Of a DNA stretch of 19,814 nt, positions 1-6,834 are shown piece after piece. The DNA is from an uncultured Azospirillum sp. (lineage in GTDB: Bacteria; Pseudomonadota; Alphaproteobacteria; RF32; CAG-239). The DNA is taken from positions 1-19,814 of the forward strand of contig CANDEX010000026.1 in assembly GCA_947383875.1 (NCBI GenBank), written 5' to 3'. The translations under genes and the position numbers were made by a program. The notes beneath the pieces were generated by a model. That model made no database searches. It was not told the DNA's origin and was given only the letters and a program-made list of their open reading frames with translations. The number at the start of each line of letters is the position of its first letter. Within the stretch, counting starts at the first letter, position 1.

Positions 1-991
1 TTATACTGATAAGCAGAGACTTTTGTTCTCCTGTAGAGCAGAGTTCCGCCGGCATTCGTTTTTTCTTGTAATAAACCTTAAAGTCCGTACGATTGACACC
101 GTCAACATTATCGTTATATAGCACATTCCGCCGTTGACTTTTAAGTTTGGCGGCATAGGTCTCTTCCACGTCTAAAGCCGGCATATTGTCCAGCATTTTT
201 TCAACCATACCATCCAGTTCTAATTTGACATTTGGAAAAATATCGTCAGGCTCGTGTTCGATAAAAGTATTTAATTTCGCAATCTGTTCTCGACGCGCCG
301 CAGCAATGGCAACACCCAAGCCGGCCATTTCTTCTTCTAAAGATGACAGCCAGAAGTTATCTGTCTGTCCGCTTTTCAGTAATTGATACCATTGTTTATA
401 CAAATGCTCAAAATTAGATGTGCGCTTAGCGTGTTCAACGTCAAATGCGTAGACCAATCGATCCAGAAAACTGCGCCGAGGTTGCGAACCGCCACGGAAC
501 AGTCTGTCCATCTGCGGCGTCAGCCAAATAGCTGAAATATATTTACCCAAATCACCTTGTGAATTGGTTTTTATTCCATCGATTTTAACGATTCTCCGGT
601 CAAAGCTGCGAGTCTCTTCTTCGCTTTCGCGAGTTGATTTTTCAACCGCTGTTCCGATTTCTATTTCATCATCATTATGGTTGACTGTTGCCGATACAGC
701 CCAAGAGACATTACTGATTGCTGCCGGCGTGTAATCGTTATCAATCAAGCAAGGAGTAAAGCGTTTAATATCAGAAAGTTTTGCACTGCGCATTCCGCGC
801 CCCGGAGTCAAAAAAGAGATGGCTTCCAAAATATTGGTTTTACCTGAACCGTTTTCCCCGGTAATAACAATCGGTGCTAAATTAGCATTTAATCTTAAAT
901 GTGCGTAGTTTCTGAAATCAGATAAAGTCAGGCGAGTAACGCCTGACTTTATCTTGTTGTTTAGGCTTAATATTTCAGCTGTGCTGTCCAA
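1..991 (-). CDS. recF: DNA replication and repair protein RecF (3' end cut by window edge)
   Basis: RecF is an SMC-like ATPase that helps load RecA at single-strand gaps. I translated the minus strand from a TTG start (bases 991-989), which lies one base after the dnaN stop; the frame stays open for 330 codons to the window edge. The N-terminal part reads TRLTLSDFRNY, the usual RecF opening, followed by the Walker A motif GENGSGKT at residues 45-52. The ABC signature TGEQKSLLIS is at about residues 320-329. Walker B and the C-terminus lie outside the window. No ATG is available near the expected N-terminus, and the purine-rich GAGAG in the last dnaN codons can serve as ribosome binding site, so translational coupling to dnaN is likely. 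A strong hairpin covers codons 13-24 (see 921-953). The identification is secure; the exact start is less so. Confidence 0.93.
   Translation of the reverse strand, partial: MDSTAEILSLNNKIKSGVTRLTLSDFRNYAHLRLNANLAPIVITGENGSGKTNILEAISFLTPGRGMRSAKLSDIKRFTPCLIDNDYTPAAISNVSWAVSATVNHNDDEIEIGTAVEKSTRESEEETRSFDRRIVKIDGIKTNSQGDLGKYISAIWLTPQMDRLFRGGSQPRRSFLDRLVYAFDVEHAKRTSNFEHLYKQWYQLLKSGQTDNFWLSSLEEEMAGLGVAIAAARREQIAKLNTFIEHEPDDIFPNVKLELDGMVEKMLDNMPALDVEETYAAKLKSQRRNVLYNDNVDGVNRTDFKVYYKKKRMPAELCSTGEQKSLLISI
921..953. repeat. Perfect 14-bp inverted repeat inside the recF 5' coding region
   Basis: GATAAAGTCAGGCG (921-934) is exactly complementary to CGCCTGACTTTATC (940-953), with a five-base loop AGTAA. 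It lies within recF codons 13-24, about 38 bases after the TTG start. As RNA from either strand it would form a very stable hairpin. On the recF strand it is not followed by a U-run, so it is not a standard terminator. Confidence 0.85.
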
Positions 992-992
992 T

Positions 993-2111
993 TTATACTC
1001 TCATAGGCATCAAAACATAAATAGCACTGGAATCAGAGGTATCATGAATAACTGACGGAGACGAACCATCTGCAAAACTGATACGAACACTGTCGCCTTT
1101 AACCTCTGCCAAAATATCCAACAAATAACGGAAATTGTAACCGATTTCCAAAGCGTCGCTTTCATACTTAGCTTCAACTTCTTCCTGAGCACTGCCCAAA
1201 TCCGGGCTGGATGTTGTAATGGTTACATGGTTTTTTGCAGTCAACATTTTAATTGCGCGTGTTCTTTCTGCAACAACCGAAACGCGGTCAACGGCAGAAG
1301 CCAAATCTTTAACACCCAATTCCAAAACTTTATCGTTATCCGTCGGAATAACCCGTTCATAATCCGGATAAGTTCCGTCAATCAATTTTGAGGTTAAAGT
1401 AATATCTTCCATCGTGAAGCGGATTTTGTTTTCTGACATGGCGATAGTGATGTCATCGGCACTTGTATCATCCAGCAATTTACGGATTTCACCGACAGTT
1501 TTACGAGGAATAATCACGCCAATCATATTTTCGGCACCTTTGGGTAAAGGAGATTCAACGCAGGCCAAACGGTGTCCGTCCGTTGCAACAACTCTTAAAA
1601 CTTTAGCTTCCCCTTCATTTTTGGCGTGCATATAAACACCGTTCAAATAATAACGGGTCTCTTCGGTTGAAACGGCAAATTTTGTACGATCAATAACATC
1701 CTTCAATTCTTCTCTGGGCATCACAAAATTAGTCGGTAATTTGTCACCGGAAATAACCGGGAAATCCTCAACGCCAATACAAGACAGAGAAAACTTTGAT
1801 TTTCCGGAGGCAATCGTTAATTGGCCTTTGTCATCAGGAAAAGTCAGTTCAACGTCTGAACCGTCAGACAATTTGCGAACAATGTCATACAGCATATGTG
1901 CCGGAGCAGTGGTTGCACCGGTTTCAATGGTTTTGGCATCGACAATTTCAGTAATTTCCGTGTCCATATCCGTTGCTTTAAAGCTGATGCCATCTTCCAT
2001 TGCTTCGATTCGCACGTTAGACAGAACCGGAATGGTATTGCGTTTTTCCACGATGCTCTGGACGTGGCTTAAAGATTTAAGCAAGTTTGCGCGTTCAATT
2101 GTAAATTTCAT
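993..2111 (-). CDS. dnaN: DNA polymerase III subunit beta (sliding clamp)
   Basis: This is the ring-shaped processivity clamp of DNA polymerase III. The product is 372 residues, the normal size for the family, opening with MKFTIERANLLKSLSHVQ and ending in IYVLMPMRV, both typical of DnaN, with the three clamp domains filling the length. An in-frame GTG at 2183 would add 24 residues (MKLFMLFKQYAK...). I prefer the ATG at 2111 because it matches the conserved N-terminus, has the SD-like GGTGAAG five bases upstream, and a promoter-like TGCTAAAAT lies between the two candidate starts. The gene sits between dnaA and recF in the usual order; its stop is one base from the recF start. A terminator separates it from dnaA, so it probably has its own promoter. 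Confidence 0.96.
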   Translation of the reverse strand: MKFTIERANLLKSLSHVQSIVEKRNTIPVLSNVRIEAMEDGISFKATDMDTEITEIVDAKTIETGATTAPAHMLYDIVRKLSDGSDVELTFPDDKGQLTIASGKSKFSLSCIGVEDFPVISGDKLPTNFVMPREELKDVIDRTKFAVSTEETRYYLNGVYMHAKNEGEAKVLRVVATDGHRLACVESPLPKGAENMIGVIIPRKTVGEIRKLLDDTSADDITIAMSENKIRFTMEDITLTSKLIDGTYPDYERVIPTDNDKVLELGVKDLASAVDRVSVVAERTRAIKMLTAKNHVTITTSSPDLGSAQEEVEAKYESDALEIGYNFRYLLDILAEVKGDSVRISFADGSSPSVIHDTSDSSAIYVLMPMRV

Positions 2112-2145
2112 TTTCTTCACCAAAATTTCAGTTTCTATTGCCGTA

Positions 2146-2174
2146 ATTTTAGCATATTGCTTAAAAAGCATAAA
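2146..2174 (-). promoter_or_regulatory. Candidate dnaN promoter (extended -10)
   Basis: On the minus strand an extended -10, TGC-TAAAAT (2154-2146), lies 17 bases from a weak -35 TTTATG (2174-2169), placing transcription start about 27 bases before the dnaN ATG at 2111. The position between the dnaA terminator and dnaN makes a promoter expected here, but the -35 match is poor. Confidence 0.4.
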
Positions 2175-2186
2175 TAATTTCACTGT

Positions 2187-2195
2187 TTATCAACA
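2187..2195 (+). promoter_or_regulatory. DnaA-box-like site upstream of dnaN
   Basis: TTATCAACA differs from the consensus DnaA box TTATCCACA by one base. It lies inside the imperfect palindrome CTGTTTATCAACAG and just upstream of the candidate dnaN promoter, where a DnaA-bound site could affect dnaN-recF transcription. A single one-mismatch site in AT-rich DNA can be chance. Confidence 0.3.
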
Positions 2196-2222
2196 GTTTT
2201 TTACAGGCGATTCTCTTCAAAT

Positions 2223-2249
2223 AAAAACCCCGCCTTATGACGGGGTTTT
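2223..2249 (-). terminator. Rho-independent terminator after dnaA
   Basis: AAAACCCCG (2224-2232) pairs with CGGGGTTTT (2241-2249) around the eight-base loop CCTTATGA. On the minus strand the stem is followed by T residues (TTTTTATTT), about 20 bases after the dnaA stop codon. It is symmetric enough to act on the plus strand too. Confidence 0.85.
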
Positions 2250-2268
2250 GTTTTCTTGGTGCTTATAT

Positions 2269-3720
2269 TTAACTTTCCAGAACACGTCTAAGTGTATCAA
2301 CGTTTTCTGCTAAAGAAGCATCTTCCAAAATGAGTTCTTCAACTTTTCGAACCGCATGCATAACCGTTGTGTGGTCTCTGTCAAATTTACGACCGATTTC
2401 CGGCAAAGAGCGGGATGTAAGTTGCTTAGCGAGATACATGGCAATCTGGCGGGGACGGGCAACCGTACGAGCTCGGCGGGAAGATTGCATTTCTTTAACC
2501 GAAATATTAAAGTGTTCCGCTACTTTTTTCTGGATTTCATCAATTGTTGTCCGTTTGTCAAAAGAGCGTAACATATCTTTCAGGACGTCCTGCGTCATAT
2601 CTAGAGTAATTTCTTTGTCAGACAACAGTTGAGAATGGGCAACAACCCGACGTAACGCACCTTCCAGTTCGCGAATGTTAGATGTAATCTTCTGAGCCAG
2701 AAATTCAGCAACTTTTTGCGGCAGTTCAATACCTAATTGGCGGGCTTTGTTTTCCAAAATACCGATTCTCAAATCAAAATCCGTAGGATGAATATCGGCA
2801 ACCAAGCCGCAGCCTAAACGAGACTTCAGACGGGTTTCAATCCCTTCCAAATCTGCGGGAGACTTATCTGCTGAAATAATAATCTGCCGACCTTCTTCAA
2901 TCAAAGAATTGAAAGTATAGAAAAATTCTTCCTGAGTTGTGTCTTTGCCTCCCATAAATTGAACGTCATCAACCATCAAAACATCAACAGAGCGGAATTG
3001 CTCCTTAAACGCAGTGGTGTCCTTATAACGCAAGGCACGAACAAATTTATACATAAACTTCTCAGCAGAGAGGTAAACAATATTACGGGTCGGATCTTGT
3101 TGCTTAATATGCCAAGCAATAGCGTGCATCAAGTGCGTTTTGCCCAGTCCGACACCTGAATATAAAAACAGGGGATTAAATGAAACATTGCGGGATTCGG
3201 CAACTTTGCGGGCGGCGGCATAAGCAAATTCATTGGTTTTGCCGACAACAAAATTGTCAAAAGTATATTGCGGATTCAATGGAACCGATAAAGATTGCTG
3301 AGAGTCGTTTCCGGCCTGAAAGTCATTATTGTTAGCCAAAACAGAATTTAATCCGCTCTGGTAAATATTTGAGGGTGACGGGCTGGAAGAAATCTTTTTC
3401 AGAAGAGAGCGGCAGGATGGTGTATAAAGACCTTTGGTTTCTTCCTGAACAGCCTGAACGACAAAATTAACACTTTTGATTTCAGGATTTTTCTTTTCCC
3501 AGATTTTATGGATCCGATCAGAATAGTGGGTGATGACCCAGTTGCGCATAAAGCGGGTCGGTACGCAAATATTCATAACACCGTCAGCAAAAGAACCCGG
3601 TGTTAAAGGCTTCAGCCAGCTGTCAAAAGCGGTGTCGCCTACTTCAGTTTTTAATTGGCTGCAAATCTGTCCCCATTGATCTTGAACAGAACTGTTAATT
3701 GTTGTTGCTTCTTCAGCCAT
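2269..3720 (-). CDS. dnaA: Chromosomal replication initiator protein DnaA
   Basis: DnaA binds DnaA boxes at the origin, melts it and recruits the helicase; it is also a transcription factor. The 483 residues show all four domains: domain I (about 12-90, helicase/partner binding), a Ser/Asn/Gln-rich linker (about 100-150), the AAA+ domain with Walker A GVGLGKTH (189-196), Walker B VLMVDDVQF (247-255), sensor I IISAD (281-285) and the sensor II region NIRELEGALRR (348-358), and domain IV with the DnaA-box signature RDHTTVMHA (448-456). I chose the ATG at 3720 because GGGGAG lies six bases upstream and MAEEATTINSSVQDQW is a normal opening; an upstream in-frame start at 3765 would add 15 residues. 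A terminator follows the gene. The upstream gap to rpsT is unusually long and repeat-bearing, so dnaA likely has its own promoter there. Confidence 0.97.
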   Translation of the reverse strand: MAEEATTINSSVQDQWGQICSQLKTEVGDTAFDSWLKPLTPGSFADGVMNICVPTRFMRNWVITHYSDRIHKIWEKKNPEIKSVNFVVQAVQEETKGLYTPSCRSLLKKISSSPSPSNIYQSGLNSVLANNNDFQAGNDSQQSLSVPLNPQYTFDNFVVGKTNEFAYAAARKVAESRNVSFNPLFLYSGVGLGKTHLMHAIAWHIKQQDPTRNIVYLSAEKFMYKFVRALRYKDTTAFKEQFRSVDVLMVDDVQFMGGKDTTQEEFFYTFNSLIEEGRQIIISADKSPADLEGIETRLKSRLGCGLVADIHPTDFDLRIGILENKARQLGIELPQKVAEFLAQKITSNIRELEGALRRVVAHSQLLSDKEITLDMTQDVLKDMLRSFDKRTTIDEIQKKVAEHFNISVKEMQSSRRARTVARPRQIAMYLAKQLTSRSLPEIGRKFDRDHTTVMHAVRKVEELILEDASLAENVDTLRRVLES

Positions 3721-3914
3721 TTTATCTCCCCATCTAAAATTATGTTTCAAACTAATAGATTTCAAACTTTTCGACCGGCTTTCCCCAAAGCACTAATGTC
3801 GCTTCGTTCAAAATCAAATTTTAACTGTTGTTTTCATATTTGAACCTTGTGATTACTATCCTCAAAATCTGTAAGAAAACCGTTTCTCCTGCCAATTGGA
3901 TTAACGTTGCATCA

Positions 3915-3950
3915 GATTTTGATTCCGCTCAAATCTTCTTCGGTAAAGTT
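3915..3950. repeat. 36-base direct repeat, copy 1
   Basis: This copy begins GATTTTGATTCCGCTCAAAT and ends TTCGGTAAAGTT. It matches the copy at 3987-4022 at 33 of 36 positions, start to start 72 bases apart. Of the three differences, one is silent and two change residues in the plus-strand open frame, which does not suggest coding selection. Confidence 0.8.
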
Positions 3951-3986
3951 GCCAAACCTAAAACATATAAGGTTCGTCGCTTTCCC

Positions 3987-4022
3987 GATTTTGATTCTGC
4001 TCAAATCTTCCTCGGTAAAGCT
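3987..4022. repeat. 36-base direct repeat, copy 2
   Basis: Second copy, beginning GATTTTGATTCTGCTCAAAT and ending CTCGGTAAAGCT. Its right end overlaps the hairpin at 4014-4052, whereas copy 1 has no such hairpin. Confidence 0.8.
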
Positions 4023-4052
4023 ATTTTGCCTGCCAATGGCAAATGTTTTACC
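4014..4052. repeat. Imperfect inverted repeat beside direct-repeat copy 2
   Basis: GGTAAA (4014-4019) pairs with TTTACC (4047-4052), and inside it TTTGCC (4025-4030) pairs with GGCAAA (4038-4043), leaving the loop TGCCAAT. It has no T-run on either side, so it is not a typical terminator. Confidence 0.55.
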
Positions 4053-4291
4053 AAATTAAGATTTGCTTTTTGCATTCTCAAAAGGTTCTTTAGGAAACCG
4101 TCTTCATTTGTATAAAATGGAGAGGCTTAATCGAAAACTTCAAATTAAAATTTACGAGGTACTTCTCTAAAGTGATTTGGATACTATCCTCCCCAAAAAA
4201 TAATTACAACAGAACATTTAACGAACATTGCAATTAATTTTCTTGACAGGGCATTTCTGTAGAGTCGCTTAGATTCTGCCGTTTTGGGCAC

Positions 4292-4349
4292 AAAAAAACA
4301 CAAACCAAAATTTCCTTTCAAAGCTAAAAGGACAAGTTGATTTGTGTTT
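4292..4349 (-). terminator. Terminator after rpsT
   Basis: On the minus strand AAACACAAA (4349-4341 complement) pairs with TTTGTGTTT (4304-4296 complement) and runs into four further Ts. The 36-base loop contains a nested stem CCTTT/AAAGG. It starts about 22 bases after the rpsT stop. The large loop makes it less standard, but the nested stem and T-run fit a rho-independent terminator. Confidence 0.6.
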
Positions 4350-4371
4350 AAGAAATCACAGAAAAGTGAAA

Positions 4372-4632
4372 TTACAATGCTTTAATTTTTTTAGAAAGAC
4401 GAGAAACCGTACGAGAAGCATTGTGTTTTTCGATAACGCCTTTTTGAGCGGCGCGCATCAGTTCGGATTCGGCAACAGCGAAAGCAGCTTTAGCAGCTTC
4501 TTTATTGTTTTCTGCAACAGCAGCAAGAACTTTCTTTACAAAAGTACGAACACGACTTCTGCGGGCACCGTTAATAACGGCTCTTTTGTTATTTCTGTTA
4601 ATTCTGGTTTTTGCCGATTTATGATTGGCCAT
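4372..4632 (-). CDS. rpsT: 30S ribosomal protein bS20
   Basis: bS20 binds 16S rRNA and helps assemble the small ribosomal subunit. The 86-residue product begins MANHKSAKTRINRNNKRA and ends SRLSKKIKAL, a full-length, strongly basic S20 sequence made of long helices. The ATG at 4632 is preceded by AGGAT, about 9 bases upstream. A strong promoter lies at 4685-4713 and a terminator follows, so it looks like a single-gene transcript. Its place between the crotonase gene and dnaA is the usual alphaproteobacterial arrangement. Confidence 0.97.
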   Translation of the reverse strand: MANHKSAKTRINRNNKRAVINGARRSRVRTFVKKVLAAVAENNKEAAKAAFAVAESELMRAAQKGVIEKHNASRTVSRLSKKIKAL

Positions 4633-4684
4633 TTTTCTTTATCCTGTATTTAAATAGTTAAACGATATTTAATTCTGATATGCT

Positions 4685-4713
4685 TTATAAACTCTATGGA
4701 CGGTTTAAGTCAA
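4685..4713 (-). promoter_or_regulatory. rpsT promoter
   Basis: On the minus strand TTGACT (4713-4708) and TTATAA (4690-4685) are separated by exactly 17 bases, close to the sigma-70 consensus. Transcription would begin near 4678, giving a leader of roughly 45 bases before the rpsT start. Confidence 0.75.
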
Positions 4714-4759
4714 TAAAAATTTTCGCAGTTGGATGCGATTTTCGGCTTTTTTTAAGCCT

Positions 4760-5521
4760 TTAGGCGTGCTTTTCTATAAAATCAGACAGGGCTTTGCGAA
4801 AGTCATCGCTGTTCAGGCACATCCGGCTGCTTTGTTTCTCTAAAGCGAGTCCCGTTTCTAAAGCGGTATTTGCGGCAGCTTGTTGAACGGCCTGCTTGGC
4901 AACGCTGACTGCCAAATCAGATTGAGCCGCTATCCTTGCGGCAACTTTATAGCTTTCGTCATATAAATCAACCAAGGGGATGATTCGACTGACGAGTCCC
5001 GCTCTTTCGGCTTCTTCGGCATTCATCGCTCTGCCGCTTAAAATAATTTCCATGGCTTTAGCCTTGCCGACGGCTTTGGTTAATCTTTGGGTTGCTCCAA
5101 AGCAGGGAACGGCTGCCAAGCTGAGTTCCGGTTGGCCGAATTTAGCATTATCTGCTGCCAGAATGATATCGCAGGCCAAGGCAATTTCACACCCGGCACC
5201 CAGGGCAAATCCGGCAACGGCAGCAATTAACGGTTTGCGGGTTGCGGCAAAACTTTCCATATATTTATGCATTTTAAGCAATTCGACGTCTCGGTTATTT
5301 ACCTTTTCAATCAAGTCTTTAACATCGATTCCTGCCGCAAAAGCTTTATCGCTGCCGCGAATAATAATTGCTTTTACTCTGTCGTCATCATCAAAAGCTT
5401 TTGTTTGACTGGTCAGTTCGCGCAGCATTTCTTCACTGACGGCATTGAGGGCTTTGGGGCGGTTGAGAGTGATAATCCCGACATTCCCTTTGATTTCACT
5501 GATAACGGTATTTAATTCCAT
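4760..5521 (-). CDS. Enoyl-CoA hydratase/isomerase (crotonase) family protein
   Basis: Crotonases act on acyl-CoA thioesters; true enoyl-CoA hydratases add water to the trans-2 double bond in beta-oxidation. The 253 residues show the family core: AAGIDVKDL (62-70) and GFALGAGCEIALACD (104-118), which form the oxyanion hole, and FGQPELSLAAVP (128-139). Both glutamates that are catalytic in hydratases are present, E112 in GCEIA and E132 in QPEL. The usual PGAGGTQRL is PCFGATQRL here, so substrate choice may differ. Start ATG at 5521 has GAGGA six bases upstream. It is the third gene of a mutM – small protein – crotonase operon (eight-base gap), a conserved alphaproteobacterial order. The exact substrate cannot be read from the sequence. 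Confidence 0.9.
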   Translation of the reverse strand: MELNTVISEIKGNVGIITLNRPKALNAVSEEMLRELTSQTKAFDDDDRVKAIIIRGSDKAFAAGIDVKDLIEKVNNRDVELLKMHKYMESFAATRKPLIAAVAGFALGAGCEIALACDIILAADNAKFGQPELSLAAVPCFGATQRLTKAVGKAKAMEIILSGRAMNAEEAERAGLVSRIIPLVDLYDESYKVAARIAAQSDLAVSVAKQAVQQAAANTALETGLALEKQSSRMCLNSDDFRKALSDFIEKHA

Positions 5522-5529
5522 GTTTTCCT

Positions 5530-5907
5530 CTACATTTTACTTTTGACGGTAATTCTGACTTCCAGCGGTAAAGCCGTTTCTTTGACAATTTCAATCATTT
5601 CACTGTCGCGATAAAATATCAACGTATTGTCGCGTTTTCCTTGATACGTCCACCCCAGCTGAGGCAGGGTTTTAACATAAAAGGCTTCAACGGCTTTGAA
5701 ACCGACTTTGCTGCTGGTCAAATATGCTTCGACAAACCGCGATTCTTCGTTGCCGAAACTAATGGTGTCCTTTTGAATTTGTGTCATTCCTTTCATCAGC
5801 GGCACATCTTCAAGGCCGTCGACAAACGTAGTTGCGATGGCGTCGCTGCTGAAACCGAATAAGAATAATCCTGCAATAATGAAAGTTTTGTATAATAAAT
5901 GTTTCAT
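5530..5907 (-). CDS. Small exported protein of unknown function between mutM and the crotonase
   Basis: I do not recognise a characterised family. The 125-residue product opens with MKHLLYKTFIIAGLFLFGFS..DAIA, a clear signal peptide with likely cleavage after AIA, so the mature protein of about 100 residues is probably periplasmic. The mature part contains FVDGLEDVPLMKGM and a compact mixed alpha/beta-type sequence with no cysteine. Six bases separate it from the mutM stop and eight from the crotonase start, so it is co-transcribed with both. Alphaproteobacteria often carry a similarly placed small exported protein; I recall this from context and cannot confirm homology. Function unknown. Confidence 0.8.
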   Translation of the reverse strand: MKHLLYKTFIIAGLFLFGFSSDAIATTFVDGLEDVPLMKGMTQIQKDTISFGNEESRFVEAYLTSSKVGFKAVEAFYVKTLPQLGWTYQGKRDNTLIFYRDSEMIEIVKETALPLEVRITVKSKM

Positions 5908-5913
5908 GTTTAT

Positions 5914-6753
5914 TCACTTTTGTTTGATAGGACAGTAATAAGTTGATCGACCGGCCTGCATTATTTTGCGGATTCCTCCGTCTTGTTTTGCAGAACAGGT
6001 ACACCCCGGACAACGTTGCCCGATTTTATTATAAACGCAATGTTCATTTTGAAAATATCCCAAACTCCCGTCCGGTTTGCGATAATCACGCAACGTTGAA
6101 CCGCCGGCCTTGATTGCTTTTTCCAACACGCGGCGAATTTCAGTTACCAACAAGTCATATTCTGCATCACTGAGGGTATTGGCTTCCCTTGTCGGCAGAA
6201 TTCTTGCGCCGAACAAAGCTTCCGACGCATAAATATTGCCGATTCCGCTGATGATTTTTTGATCAAGCAATGCAACCTTAATGGGGATTTTTTTATTTTT
6301 AAGTTTATCCTTGAGACAAGCACCGGTCAGGGTCTTATCAAAAGGGTCGATTCCTGAATGTTGAAATAATTTACTCTGCAAGACATCCTTTGTCGGGCAG
6401 TAAGTGAGCAGTCCAAAACGTCTGGCATCATTATAGGTCAGAGTTCCGCGGTCTGTTTCAATCACCACATGGTCGTGCTTGTCTAATACATTCGGCCGCT
6501 GGTCGCTGATTTTAACGCGCCCGCTCATTCCAAGATGCCAGATAAGACTTAATTCGTTGCTTAATCCGATGACAATATATTTTGCGATTCGCCTGTAAGA
6601 AGTAATCTGCGAGCCAATGAGTTTTTCTGCAAAATCTTGCGGAATAATTTGCCGAAAGCGATTGTTGTTTACGCTGACATTGACTATATTAGCATAACCT
6701 ATACCTTTTTGAATGGCGTTTTTGATGGTTTCGACTTCAGGTAATTCCGGCAT
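5914..6753 (-). CDS. mutM: Formamidopyrimidine-DNA glycosylase (Fpg/MutM)
   Basis: MutM removes oxidised purines such as 8-oxoguanine and cuts the abasic site. The 279-residue product opens PELPEVETI, giving the catalytic Pro2 and Glu3, and carries HLGMSGRVK, NDARRFG, and the helix-two-turn-helix segment SGIGNIYASEALF. The C-terminal zinc finger region has CPGC (248-251), an extra Cys253, Arg269 in AGRSTYYC, and Cys274; the fourth ligand position is Lys277 in CPIKQK where the family has Cys (CxxCQ). The change is a codon substitution (AAA), not a frameshift, as the QK end is retained. Start ATG at 6753 has GAGG seven bases upstream. It is first gene of a three-gene operon, and its promoter overlaps the start of the divergent gene. 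Confidence 0.95.
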   Translation of the reverse strand: MPELPEVETIKNAIQKGIGYANIVNVSVNNNRFRQIIPQDFAEKLIGSQITSYRRIAKYIVIGLSNELSLIWHLGMSGRVKISDQRPNVLDKHDHVVIETDRGTLTYNDARRFGLLTYCPTKDVLQSKLFQHSGIDPFDKTLTGACLKDKLKNKKIPIKVALLDQKIISGIGNIYASEALFGARILPTREANTLSDAEYDLLVTEIRRVLEKAIKAGGSTLRDYRKPDGSLGYFQNEHCVYNKIGQRCPGCTCSAKQDGGIRKIMQAGRSTYYCPIKQK

Positions 6754-6806
6754 TCAGACCTCAATAAACATTATCCGCGGCCGATAAAACCGCGTTCATG
6801 TCAGGC

Positions 6807-6834
6807 ATTATAAATGATAAATGAATTTTTACAA
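6807..6834 (-). promoter_or_regulatory. mutM operon promoter
   Basis: On the minus strand TTGTAA (6834-6829) and a perfect -10 TATAAT (6812-6807) are 16 bases apart. It lies 54-81 bases upstream of mutM and overlaps the first codons of the divergent UbiB-like gene, so transcription of the two genes may interfere. Confidence 0.6.

Larger units (their letters stand above)
3721..4371. other. 650-base gap between rpsT and dnaA with direct and inverted repeats
   Basis: I find no convincing gene here. Plus-strand 3828-4115 is open for 95 codons from a TTG but has no ribosome binding site and no recognisable domain, and its only notable feature is the peptide DFDSAQIF(F/L)GK occurring twice because of the DNA repeat. 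The stretch holds a 36-base direct repeat, small palindromes (for example GGATACTATCC at 4179-4189) and, next to rpsT, a terminator. No good DnaA box was seen, so an origin is not supported by the usual mark. The dnaA promoter must lie here but I could not choose one. Confidence 0.6.

Noticed and set aside
2112..2183. Longer dnaN starting at GTG 2183
   Set aside because: The added 24 residues do not fit the conserved DnaN N-terminus, and the candidate promoter lies within them.
3828..4115. 95-codon open frame upstream of dnaA on the plus strand
   Set aside because: TTG start without ribosome binding site, no recognisable domain, and its internal peptide repeat is explained by the 36-base DNA repeat; two of three differences between copies change residues.
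4244..4275. Plus-strand promoter (TTGACA) for a small RNA between dnaA and rpsT
   Set aside because: The -35 is perfect but the candidate -10 hexamers are weak or at 18-20 base spacing, and the downstream hairpin fits the rpsT terminator better.
3721..4371. Replication origin next to dnaA
   Set aside because: No consensus or near-consensus DnaA box seen in the gap, and origins of several Alphaproteobacteria lie elsewhere; GC-skew cannot be judged from this window.
4741..4762. Terminator after the crotonase gene (GGCTT/AAGCC)
   Set aside because: The five-base stem is weak and the T-run is on the wrong strand for the crotonase transcript.
5810..6013. 67-codon minus-strand frame across the mutM end
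   Set aside because: It lies in another frame over mutM and the small exported gene, without start signal or domain; it is not the missing zinc-finger end of MutM.
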